Positions 15,721 through 23,197 of a stretch of DNA of 36,886 nt are shown here, piece after piece. The stretch covers positions 1-36,886 of the forward strand of contig WQYP01000021.1 of the NCBI GenBank assembly GCA_009781185.1, written 5' to 3'. This DNA comes from Phycisphaerales bacterium (GTDB lineage: Bacteria > Planctomycetota > Phycisphaerae > WQYP01). Position 1 is the first letter of the stretch. Each line of letters starts with the position of its first letter. A program made the translations under genes and the position numbers. The notes under the pieces are model-generated. The model worked only from the letters and a program-made list of their open reading frames with translations. It was not told the DNA's origin and did no database searches.

Positions 15721-15917
15721 ATGAGTGCGACTGCCAGAGAATGGCTTAAGACATTTGAGTTACTCGATCCGAAAGACCGGCAGGAGGTGGCCGCGGAGAT
15801 TCTGCAGGCCTTGCGACCATTCCACTGACACTCGCTATCCGCAAACTGGGTGAATTGACGACGGATGAAATGACTCTCGTGGAAAACGCGGTGAAGTGGT
15901 GGTTGGGATTGGCGTGA
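15721..15917 (+). pseudogene. Remnant of a mazEF-type toxin-antitoxin pair
   Basis: The ATG at 15721 opens a 35-codon frame (start MSATAREWLKTFELLDPKDR, then QEVAAEILQA) that resembles the N-terminus of small antitoxin-like proteins, and stops at 15828. In another frame from about 15819 the DNA reads IPLTLAIRKLGELTTDEMTL then VENAVKWWLGLA before a stop at 15917. That end looks like the conserved C-terminus of MazF/PemK toxins (LG.L....M..V..A+..WLGL). A simple reading is that a deletion removed most of both genes and left the two ends touching. The assignment is by pattern recall and is moderately sure. No intact copy is present. Confidence 0.5.
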
Positions 15918-15940
15918 GGTATACAGGCGAGATGCCCGCA

Positions 15941-17923
15941 TTACGGCGCCCATGGAAAAGTGACTCGGCGGAGGGTAGTGCAGCCCATGGGAATCAAGGC
16001 GGTGTTGGTGGGCGTTTTGTCGGCGGCGAGCATGGTGCCGCGAAGTTCGAGGGGACTTTTACTTTTTGTCCAAGGGTCGGAGAGGTTCTCAGGGCAACGG
16101 CAAAGATCGAAAGATACGTCCCGCGGCATACTTAAATGAAAAGAAGTATTGTCGACAGGAAAAACATCATAGTCATGAAACGCGGAAAGCCTGTAATCCT
16201 TGACGGACGTACGACGATCGGCGATCGGAGCGGCAAAGACCAAAGGACCACGAACGACGACCGCCTGATGGTCGCAGGATTGTTCGATTGTGATCGCGGG
16301 TTGGAATGCGATGGTGAGACGATCGCCGGTGTTCCATTGGCGGCGGATTTGGGTGGTTGGGCTGACAGCTTCGTAAGGGGCGTTGTTGACGGTGATGACG
16401 GTACGGGTGGACCAAGCGGGGATGCGTAGTTCGAGCGTGAAGTCGAGCTGGTCGGCTTGTTCGATGTCGATTGTGACGTGATCTTCGAAAGGATAGTGCG
16501 TCTGCTGCGAGAGGGTGAGCGATTTGCCAGCGAGGGAGGTGCTGAGGCGGCATGGCCCATAACCGGCAACAGCGATGCCGGGGGCGTTCAGAGCCGCGAC
16601 CGTAAGGGAGCGACCCTCGTTACTCATGCATTGCTGCCCGGTCGCTCCCTTACGGTCGCGGCTCTGATGATCTGGCGCGGCGATGCGGAGAAACATGCCG
16701 CTCACATGGTACGGAAGAATCTTGACGGCGGCGGGATTGCAGCAGACGGCAACATCTTCATGCGTCGGCGAAAATTTAGTTCGGGTTTTACGTTGCAGGC
16801 TGAGGCTCAGAGCGCGGCTGGCTTCAAGACGGTTGTCCTGAGTGAGATAGGTGATCGCCATACCGTCGGCGAAACGGGCGCCTTGGGCGGCGTTAAACAA
16901 CAGCCGTTCAACGGCGTCGGCGTGGTGAAGCTCGCCGGTTTTCTGCATGCGGGAGTGGAGGCTGGCGAGCAGTTCGGTCATGGCGCAGTATTCGTAGAAC
17001 ATCTCGCCGGTGGGCTCGCGGCCGTGGATGTTTTCATCGCCGATGCACGCAGCGGAGACGGTGGTGTGACGGGCGAGCTTGGCGAACGCAGCATTGACAC
17101 ATTGTTTGTAAATATCTTTGCCGGTGGCCTGCGCGAGGAACAATAGCACGCGGATCTGTTCCATCACATGCGGCGTATGCCCGTCGTAAGGCTTGGCAGG
17201 ATCGAGCAGATTGACCGGCCGATTGTCGGCCTTGGGCATGTTGTCAGCGGAGGCGAAGTCGTTGAAAAGAAACTCCGCGAACTCCAGGTATCGCCGTTCG
17301 CCGGTCTTATGGAAAAGTATCTCCAGCACGTCAATGAACATAAGTCCGTGGGCGACGCCGCCGTCGATGACGGGGTTGCGGAAGTAAGGGCGATCGAGGG
17401 GGGGAGGGCCGTACTTCGACATGGTGAGATCGACGGCCCGTCGGACGGCGGGGAGGATTGTGGGATCGCCCGTGAATTCGGCGTAAGCGAGCAGCGCGAC
17501 GAAGATTCGGCTTTGCGTCCAGAGTTCGCCGTTGCCGGATTGATGCTTGTAGCGATCGGAGGGTTTATACACGCCGATGTAGCCGTCGGGTTCCTGAAAG
17601 GCGAGGATGTGCCTGAGAATGCGTGCGGCCTTGGCCTGCGCATCCGCATCACCGGCAAGAAAAGCCATGCGAACCAGACCGTCCAACCAGACCGCTTCGG
17701 TTTCCCCTCGCCACCACCATCGCCATGCGGTAGCGTCCGGATTAGGCGGGGCGTTGTTTTCCGAGCCGTTCTTGCGGTTCTCGCCGAACGCGTCGAACGA
17801 CGCTTCCCGCGTCAGCTCGTCGAGATGCCCGGCAAACCCGTGAAGGTCACGCTGCATTTGCAAGAGCATCCAACCGAGCGGGCGGATCTGGCCCAGGGGA
17901 AAGGATTCGTAGGTCGTAGTCAT
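15941..17923 (-). CDS. GH127-family beta-L-arabinofuranosidase-like protein (DUF1680)
   Basis: The 660-residue protein has the (alpha/alpha) barrel of DUF1680/GH127 (WWRGETEAVWLDGLVRMA; DGYIGVY; GELWTQSRIFVALLAY) and a C-terminal beta domain. The zinc and nucleophile site of characterised members is a Glu-x-Cys pair plus a Cys-Cys pair; here these are Glu311, Cys313 (YEYCA) and Cys394-Cys395 (VCCNPAAVK), fully retained. Such enzymes release L-arabinose or related sugars from plant glycans. I see no signal peptide from the ATG at 17923, which is favoured over the longer frame because it aligns with the family start. A family A palindrome is inserted in frame at about residues 419-446, right after the Cys-Cys block at a domain boundary. 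Confidence 0.93.
   Translation of the reverse strand: MTTTYESFPLGQIRPLGWMLLQMQRDLHGFAGHLDELTREASFDAFGENRKNGSENNAPPNPDATAWRWWWRGETEAVWLDGLVRMAFLAGDADAQAKAARILRHILAFQEPDGYIGVYKPSDRYKHQSGNGELWTQSRIFVALLAYAEFTGDPTILPAVRRAVDLTMSKYGPPPLDRPYFRNPVIDGGVAHGLMFIDVLEILFHKTGERRYLEFAEFLFNDFASADNMPKADNRPVNLLDPAKPYDGHTPHVMEQIRVLLFLAQATGKDIYKQCVNAAFAKLARHTTVSAACIGDENIHGREPTGEMFYEYCAMTELLASLHSRMQKTGELHHADAVERLLFNAAQGARFADGMAITYLTQDNRLEASRALSLSLQRKTRTKFSPTHEDVAVCCNPAAVKILPYHVSGMFLRIAAPDHQSRDRKGATGQQCMSNEGRSLTVAALNAPGIAVAGYGPCRLSTSLAGKSLTLSQQTHYPFEDHVTIDIEQADQLDFTLELRIPAWSTRTVITVNNAPYEAVSPTTQIRRQWNTGDRLTIAFQPAITIEQSCDHQAVVVRGPLVFAAPIADRRTSVKDYRLSAFHDYDVFPVDNTSFHLSMPRDVSFDLCRCPENLSDPWTKSKSPLELRGTMLAADKTPTNTALIPMGCTTLRRVTFPWAP
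16588..16667. repeat. Palindromic element family A inside the GH127 gene
   Basis: The arms 16588-16615 and 16640-16667 are perfect 28-base inverted repeats. In the gene's frame (minus strand) the element reads SRDRKGAT, a short spacer and GRSLTVAA, the same frame and peptide as in the SNF2 gene on the other strand. The insertion keeps the frame. Confidence 0.95.
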
Positions 17924-17931
17924 AATTGATG

Positions 17932-17997
17932 CACGCTGAAGCGTGAACTCCGATGATGCTTGACGATTGAACGATCTGCAATCGTAAGATTGCGATA
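17932..17997. repeat. Partial palindromes of families N and L in a divergent promoter gap
   Basis: GCACGCTGAAGCGTGAACTC at 17931-17950 is an arm of a family seen again near 36282 (GTTCACGCTTGAGCGTG). CTGCAATCGTAAGATTGCG at 17977-17995 matches an arm of the element at 27697-27759. Both lie in the 118-base space between the divergent GH127 and PQQ-propeller genes, which must also hold both promoters; none is clear enough to call. Confidence 0.6.
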
Positions 17998-18041
17998 GCG
18001 TTATCATCATTATTACCGGTTTCTTTCGAGAGGTTCAACGC

Positions 18042-19385
18042 ATGGGTAAAATAATCCATTCGGCTCTCGTGTTTGGGGCGTTGGCGGTTCTGTTGACCTC
18101 CGTGCATTTATTCGCGGAGGACACCGGTAAGAATTATCCGCAATATCGGGGCGGCCCCGCTCGCGACGCCATCGCGCGTGGGGAAACCGGCCTGGCGAAA
18201 AGCTGGGGAGAGAGACAGCCCAAACAGCTCTGGAAAAACGAGATGTACGAAGGCTATTCCGGCCCCGTCATTAATGACGGCAAAATCTACATCATGGATT
18301 ACGAACCGGGCCCGGAGAAGCCGGGCGTGGACCCCAAGATCGCGGCCAGACAGGGCACCGACCTGCTCCAGTGCCTCGATTTGGACACCGGCAAAAAATT
18401 CTGGGAATATCGCCATCCCACGGACCACACCAAAAACGCCAAAGCGAGGCCCAATGAGTATGGGATTACCCGGACCACGCCGGCGGTGACGGACAAGTTC
18501 GCGGTCTTCATGACCACGGAAGCCGAGGTCATCTGCCTCGACGCTCAAACAGGCGCACTGGCCTGGCAAAAAAACCTGATCACCGACTACGGCACACCCT
18601 ACGTTGAGTACTACATGTGCCAAAATCCTCTGATCGACGGCGACAAAGTCATCGTCGCACCGGCCGGCAAGGGAGCCTTGATGGTCGCCTACGATCTTGC
18701 CACCGGCGAGGTCAAGTGGACCACGCCCAACACCACCAACGCGAGGCTTTCGCACAACTCGATCACCGCCATGGACTACAAGGGAACACGTATTTATCTT
18801 TATGTTTCCCACAGCGGCTTCCACGGCGTTTCCGCCGACGGAAAAGCCATGTTCTTTTATCCAGAGTGGAAAGCGAAGGGCCAGAACATCCCCACGCCCC
18901 TGGTGATCGGCGAAGACAAAATCTTCGTCACCGGCGGCTACACCGTCGGCAGCGCCCTGCTGCAACTCGAGGGTTCTCCCCCCGGCGAAATGACCGTGAA
19001 AGAAGTTTACACACGGACCGAAGACGAGTTCGCCACCGTCATGCATCCGCCTATCCTCTACAATGGCTTTTTATATGCCAACCATATGTACAAAGATTAC
19101 GTTTGCATGGATCTGGAAACCAATATCAAATGGCGTTATGGCAAAGACCAGTCCAAAACCAGTTTCGGCGGAAGCCCTTCGTTGGTGGCGGACGGAATGA
19201 TCTATCTGGTGTCTGAAAACGGTACGCTGTTGCTGATTGAACCTTCCCCGGACAAAATCATCATCAAGGGGCAGACAAAGTTGGTTGTCTCCAAGAAGAG
19301 TTTAGTCCGGGCGCCGATGGCCATTTCCAACGGCAAACTACTGGTCCGCGGTTATGCCGAAATGTATTGCCTGGACGTCAAGTAG
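18042..19385 (+). CDS. Exported PQQ-like beta-propeller repeat protein
   Basis: The 447-residue protein opens with a signal peptide (IIHSALVFGALAVLLTSVHL, cleavage probably after FAED or earlier) and continues as repeated propeller blades of the PQQ/quinoprotein type: LQCLDLDTGKKFWEYRHPTD, VICLDAQTGALAWQKNLITD, LMVAYDLATGEVKWTTPNTT and similar later blades. No haem site or clear PQQ-binding disulphide is seen, so it may be a structural or binding propeller rather than an alcohol dehydrogenase. The opening YPQYRGGPARDAIARGETGLAKSW (first 20: YPQYRGGPARDAIARGETGL) is the usual N-terminal strand of planctomycete PQQ-like proteins. GAGG lies 8 bases before the ATG. It ends 3 bases from the convergent aminotransferase gene. 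Confidence 0.85.
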   Translation: MGKIIHSALVFGALAVLLTSVHLFAEDTGKNYPQYRGGPARDAIARGETGLAKSWGERQPKQLWKNEMYEGYSGPVINDGKIYIMDYEPGPEKPGVDPKIAARQGTDLLQCLDLDTGKKFWEYRHPTDHTKNAKARPNEYGITRTTPAVTDKFAVFMTTEAEVICLDAQTGALAWQKNLITDYGTPYVEYYMCQNPLIDGDKVIVAPAGKGALMVAYDLATGEVKWTTPNTTNARLSHNSITAMDYKGTRIYLYVSHSGFHGVSADGKAMFFYPEWKAKGQNIPTPLVIGEDKIFVTGGYTVGSALLQLEGSPPGEMTVKEVYTRTEDEFATVMHPPILYNGFLYANHMYKDYVCMDLETNIKWRYGKDQSKTSFGGSPSLVADGMIYLVSENGTLLLIEPSPDKIIIKGQTKLVVSKKSLVRAPMAISNGKLLVRGYAEMYCLDVK

Positions 19386-19388
19386 GAA

Positions 19389-20567
19389 TCACGCAGCGAT
19401 CGCCTGCTCAAGTATGTCAAGTCCTCGCATCAACTGCTGTTCCTCAATCGTCAAGGCCGGACAGATTCGCAGAACATTTTTCGAGGTTGCGTTGACGATC
19501 AAGCCTTTCGCCAGAGCCGCCATCACCACCGGTGTGCCGTCCGTTGCCGTAAGTTCTACCCCGATGAACAAACCGTGTCCGCGGACGTCCTTGATTCGGC
19601 TGCCCGCGTTCTTAAAGCCGCGAATCCGGGTTTTGGCCATCTCGCCGAGCTTCGTCGCTTTCGCTGGTAATTGGTCCTTATCGAGTACATCAAACACTGC
19701 CGCCGCCACCGCCGCACACAGCGGGTTGCCGCCAAGTGTACATCCGTGCATTCCCGGCTTGAGAAGCGCCGCCTTCTCCGGCGTCGCAAACATGCACCCC
19801 ACCGGCACGCCGCCGCCAATCGCCTTGCCCAACGTCATGATGTCCGGCGTTACGCCAAAATGCTGATGCGCAAAATATTTCCCGGTCCGGCCGCAGCCGG
19901 TCCACACCTCATCAAAAATCAGCGTCAGCTTATGGCGATCGCAAATCTCCCGCACCCCTTTCAAATAGCCTTCCTCCGGCACATTCAAGCCGCCCTCGCC
20001 CTGAATCGGCTCCACAATCACCCCGCAAGTCTGTGCGTCAATCGCCGCCTCCAACGCCTTCACATCATTGAACGGCACATGCGCAAACCCCGGCGTCATC
20101 GGCAAAAAGTCCTTTTGATATTCCACCGTCGGCGTCGCCGAAAGCGCCCCAAGCGTCCGCCCGTGAAACCCCTTATGCATCGAAATAATTTTGAACCGTC
20201 CTTCTCCACCTGCCAAGCGTGCCAGTTTGATCGCCGCTTCGTTCGATTCCGCACCCGAATGACAGAAAAACGCCCGCCCATCGAACCCCTTACTCTTGAG
20301 ATGCTCCGCCACGCGAATCTGCGGCTCCGAATAAAACTGGTTCCCCACGGCCCAGAGCGCCTGAGCCTGCATAGTAACCGCATCCACCAATGCCGGATGA
20401 CAATGCCCCAGGATCGTTCCGCCGAATCCTGCGAACAGATCGATATATTCTTTCCCGTCCGCGTCCCAGAGTTGCGATCCTTTTCCGCGGACGATCACCG
20501 CCGGCATTTTGCCGTAGTTCATCACCATCGCCGCCTGAAACCGCGCCATCAAGTCCTGATTATTCAT
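19389..20567 (-). CDS. Class III aminotransferase, acetylornithine/ornithine-type
   Basis: The 392-residue protein is a PLP-dependent fold-type I aminotransferase of class III: MPAVIVRGKGSQLWDADGKE at the start, HSGAESNEAAIKLAR, FHGRTLGALSAT, IVEPIQGEGG, the PLP-ring Asp219 in FDEVWTGCGRTG and the Schiff-base lysine Lys248 in TLGKAIGGGVPVG. The short length and overall pattern fit acetylornithine/succinylornithine aminotransferases (ArgD-like), which make arginine precursors. The Trp in DEVWTGCGRTG, where ArgD usually has Gln, leaves other omega-aminotransferase roles open. No other arginine genes are nearby. The ATG at 20567 follows GGGAG by about 10 bases; the longer frame runs into repeat sequence. 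Confidence 0.9.
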   Translation of the reverse strand: MNNQDLMARFQAAMVMNYGKMPAVIVRGKGSQLWDADGKEYIDLFAGFGGTILGHCHPALVDAVTMQAQALWAVGNQFYSEPQIRVAEHLKSKGFDGRAFFCHSGAESNEAAIKLARLAGGEGRFKIISMHKGFHGRTLGALSATPTVEYQKDFLPMTPGFAHVPFNDVKALEAAIDAQTCGVIVEPIQGEGGLNVPEEGYLKGVREICDRHKLTLIFDEVWTGCGRTGKYFAHQHFGVTPDIMTLGKAIGGGVPVGCMFATPEKAALLKPGMHGCTLGGNPLCAAVAAAVFDVLDKDQLPAKATKLGEMAKTRIRGFKNAGSRIKDVRGHGLFIGVELTATDGTPVVMAALAKGLIVNATSKNVLRICPALTIEEQQLMRGLDILEQAIAA

Positions 20568-20693
20568 CACAGTAAGCACTCCCGTAAAATTCAGACTGCT
20601 AAAGATATGAAATCCCCCACGATCCCACAAGGAATCGCTCCGCGAATCGGAGGCGGAGGGTGTGCCCGTTTTTCCGGACAACGTTTTTCCATC

Positions 20694-20822
20694 ACGTAAA
20701 ATTTGTTCAATTCGTAAAATTCGTGGAAAAAACGCTCGCCTATCGGCTCGCGGCTAAACTTGTCGAGTACCATGAACCCCACCACGAATTTTACGAACTT
20801 TACGAATTGAACGAATTTGACG
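20694..20822. repeat. AT-rich palindromic element family I (AATTCGTAAAATTCGT arms)
   Basis: The left arm begins CGTAAAATTTGTTCAATTCG at 20694 and the right arm runs from about 20781 (CCACGAATTTTACGAACTTT) to 20822. They are imperfect inverted repeats of about 35 bases around a GC-rich spacer. The element occupies the gap between the aminotransferase start and the flagellin terminator. Confidence 0.85.
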
Positions 20823-20842
20823 AGGCGTGCTCCCCTCCCTCC

Positions 20843-20880
20843 GAAAAAACGGCGGCCCGCGCGAGATGCGCAGGCCGCCG
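20843..20880 (-). terminator. Intrinsic terminator of the first flagellin gene
   Basis: On the minus strand GGCGGCC-TGCGC, a 5-base loop and GCGCG-GGCCGCC form a 12-pair stem, followed by a run of six T. It starts about 30 bases after the flagellin stop at 20912 and is a textbook rho-independent terminator. Confidence 0.92.
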
Positions 20881-20911
20881 GCGAGCAAACTGGATTGATC
20901 TATTGATTCGT

Positions 20912-22351
20912 CTAGCTGAGCAAACGCAGCACTGCCTGAGGCGCCGCGTTGGCTTGCTGGAGCACCGAGCCGGCAGCCTGCACCAGAATCTGGTTCCTGG
21001 TGAGATTGCTGGTTTCGGTGGCGAAATCGGTGTCGCGAATGGCGCTTTGAGAACTCTGGACGTTCTCGAGAGCGACGTTCAGCGAGTTGATCGTCGAGCC
21101 CAGCACGTTCGACTGGAACGCGCCGATGCGACCGCGGAGATTGGCGACGCTCTTGATCGCCGCGTTGACGATGTTCTGGGCGAGACCGGTGTCGCCGCTA
21201 TTCACGGCGGCCGCTTTGCCCGAGCCCAGGTCGGAGAGCGTATAGAGCGTACCGTTGGAGACGAACTTGCCGATGCTGCCGGTGTTGACGTTGCCCAGGC
21301 CGATGGAGGCTATGTTGGCGGAATTGACTTGAGCGCCGAGGCTGAAGTTAGCGCCGCCGCCGGTGACGCCGAAGGTCTTCGACATGCCGGTGCTGTTCAT
21401 GTTGGCGTTCATGGTGAGATCGGCTTCGAAGTTGGCCGTGACGACCTTGACGTTGAGGCCATCGGATTTAACCGCTGCGCCGTTGACGGAGAGAGTTGCG
21501 TCGCGTCCGTGGCTGGTGGTGTTGGCGACGCCGTTGACGTCGGTGGTGCTGAACGCGTCGGAGTTATTGGAGGAGACGCTGACGAATTGGGTCGAGCCGT
21601 AGCCGGTCGACGTGAACGTGATGTTGTCGCCGGAGAGGGTCGCCTGGACGCCGGTGGAATCCGTGAACTGGTTGACGGCGGCGGCGATCGCGGAACTCTT
21701 GGTCGAACTGGCAAAGGAAAGCTGAACGGTGCCCGCGTTGCCGGCGATCGAGAGGCTCGCGGCGCCGTTGAGCCCGGTGCTGGAACCGGTGAACGTCAAC
21801 GCACCCGTCTGCGCCGAGGCGATGACCGAGACCGAAATGGCAAGCGCCGTGCTTCCGACCTTGGCGGAGTTGATCGACACGTTGGTGAACGCGGACGTGG
21901 TCGCCAGGCCGGAGGTCGTGTAGTCGAACGTGCCGTTGAGCAGCTTGGTGCCTTCGAACGACGCCGAGTTGCTGATGCGGTTGACGGTGCTGAGGATCGA
22001 GTCGACCTGCAGCTGGTTGGCGTCTTTTTCATCCTGTGAGAGCCCCGCGGAGTTCGCGGAGGAGCTCACGAGGCCCTGCAAACTTACCAGAAGCGAGGAG
22101 ACTTCGCTCAGGGCGCCTTCCGCGGTCCCGACGATGTTGTCGGCCCGCTGCGCATTGGAAATCGCCGAGGTCGTCGCGGCCGCTTCCGACCGCAACGATT
22201 CGCTGGCGATCAGACCGGAAGGATCGTCCTTGCCGGAATTAATGCGATAACCGGTGCTCAGCCGTTGCAGCGACGTCTGCAGCGCGGCGTTGTTCGTGTT
22301 GAGTGTGTTGACCGCGATAAGTGAAGAAACGTTGGTATTGATACGAGACAT
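20912..22351 (-). CDS. Flagellin (copy 1)
   Basis: The 479-residue protein is a flagellin, the filament subunit exported by the flagellar type III system. The D0/D1 N-terminus (MSRINTNVSSLIAVNTLNTN; LQRLSTGYRINSGKDDPSGL) and C-terminus (SQSAIRDTDFATETSNLTRN; ILVQAAGSVLQQANAAPQAV) are canonical. The middle (about 150-400) is a Ser/Thr/Gly/Ala-rich variable region forming the surface domains. The ATG at 22351 follows GGAGG by 9 bases. It is followed by its own terminator and preceded by a long non-coding leader, so it is monocistronic. It resembles copy 2 at 23198-24649 but differs in the variable region, with a nearly identical nucleotide patch at 21884-21945. Confidence 0.98.
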   Translation of the reverse strand: MSRINTNVSSLIAVNTLNTNNAALQTSLQRLSTGYRINSGKDDPSGLIASESLRSEAAATTSAISNAQRADNIVGTAEGALSEVSSLLVSLQGLVSSSANSAGLSQDEKDANQLQVDSILSTVNRISNSASFEGTKLLNGTFDYTTSGLATTSAFTNVSINSAKVGSTALAISVSVIASAQTGALTFTGSSTGLNGAASLSIAGNAGTVQLSFASSTKSSAIAAAVNQFTDSTGVQATLSGDNITFTSTGYGSTQFVSVSSNNSDAFSTTDVNGVANTTSHGRDATLSVNGAAVKSDGLNVKVVTANFEADLTMNANMNSTGMSKTFGVTGGGANFSLGAQVNSANIASIGLGNVNTGSIGKFVSNGTLYTLSDLGSGKAAAVNSGDTGLAQNIVNAAIKSVANLRGRIGAFQSNVLGSTINSLNVALENVQSSQSAIRDTDFATETSNLTRNQILVQAAGSVLQQANAAPQAVLRLLS

Positions 22352-22841
22352 TATGTAGATCCTCCATGAAGCCGGCGGATGGACCCACACATCGTTTCTC
22401 GTGCGCGGCGTGAGCCATCTCTTGGCTTGGAAAACTCGGAATCATGTCACGGTCGCCACCTCCCGTGGCGGTTGGGCCCTGATCAGACTCCGGATCAGCA
22501 AGCATGACTGAAAACTTGTATCCGGCCCGACCTTCCGTGAATTAACAACCCCGGTACCCTCTCGGCCTTCGCCCCGGGACATCGCGAAGACCTCGCTCTC
22601 TTGTCGTGTACCTCCCCGGCCTTTCAGCCTCGCTCAAGAGCCCGCAACAGACCGCCCAAAAACACTTGGAAGCCTGTCCGGAGCACCACAGGAGTACTGA
22701 TTCGGAACAAGTCACCGCCGGGTTTAGCATCTCGTGGAAATAGAGACCTCTCTGAATTCCGATAAGGAATCGTCCGAAATTACAGCCAATTGGAATCGAG
22801 AGCGGCGATTGTGATGGGACTTGGGATGTGTCCGAATAACG
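22352..22841 (-). other. Long untranslated region upstream of flagellin copy 1
   Basis: About 490 bases with no credible gene. It probably holds the promoter and 5' leader. On the minus strand CGCCAC-GGGAG-GTGGCG (22454-22470) forms a strong hairpin with a purine-rich loop, and TGATCAGGGCC is shared with the leader of copy 2. No convincing sigma-28 or sigma-54 site could be assigned by eye. The element nearest the start is the GGAGG ribosome site. Confidence 0.45.
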
Positions 22842-23110
22842 GGCGACTGGAATGAGCCACAGACAGACCCGGCGCGGCAGAGCCGCAACCAAATCATGAA
22901 ACGACTTGAGCACGAAGACACGAAGAACACGAAGAAAAAATAAATAAGAAACTTCGTCTCCTTCGTTTCTTCGTGTCTTCGTGCTCAATTTTGTCAGGAT
23001 AGAAAGAAGTTGCGCGATAGTAATACGGACAAGGGTTGGAAATTCGAAATTCGTCAGTCAAAATCTGTCCGTGACTGTCTGTGTCTGTCAGTGGCTAATT
23101 CCCGTCGTCT
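22842..23110. repeat. Nested palindromic elements (family J inside an outer repeat)
   Basis: An inner element has arms GAGCACGAAGACACGAAG (from 22908) and CTTCGTGTCTTCGTGCTC (to 22986). An outer pair, GACTGGAATGAGCCACAGAC (from 22848) and GTCTGTCAGTGGCTAATTCC (to about 23102), flanks it. The nesting suggests one palindrome landed within another between the two flagellin genes. Confidence 0.8.
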
Positions 23111-23132
23111 GTCGGTATTTGTCTGTGGCCAC

Positions 23133-23170
23133 GCAAAAACGCAGGCGGATGGCACAAGGCCATCCGCCGC
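23133..23170 (-). terminator. Intrinsic terminator of the second flagellin gene
   Basis: On the minus strand GGCGGATGGC and GCCATCCGCC form a perfect 10-pair stem with a CTTGT loop, followed four bases later by five T. It starts about 28 bases after the flagellin stop at 23198. Confidence 0.88.
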
Positions 23171-23197
23171 GGGATTGACTGGTTTTCACTTCAGGCA

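Noticed and set aside
20660..22039. A 459-codon plus-strand frame rich in Gly, Val and Arg
   Set aside because: It is antisense to flagellin copy 1 and has no domain pattern; a similar shadow (23240-24337) occurs opposite copy 2.
22352..22841. Cyclic-di-GMP riboswitch in the flagellin leader
   Set aside because: I looked for the conserved GEMM core segments by eye and did not find them in either leader.
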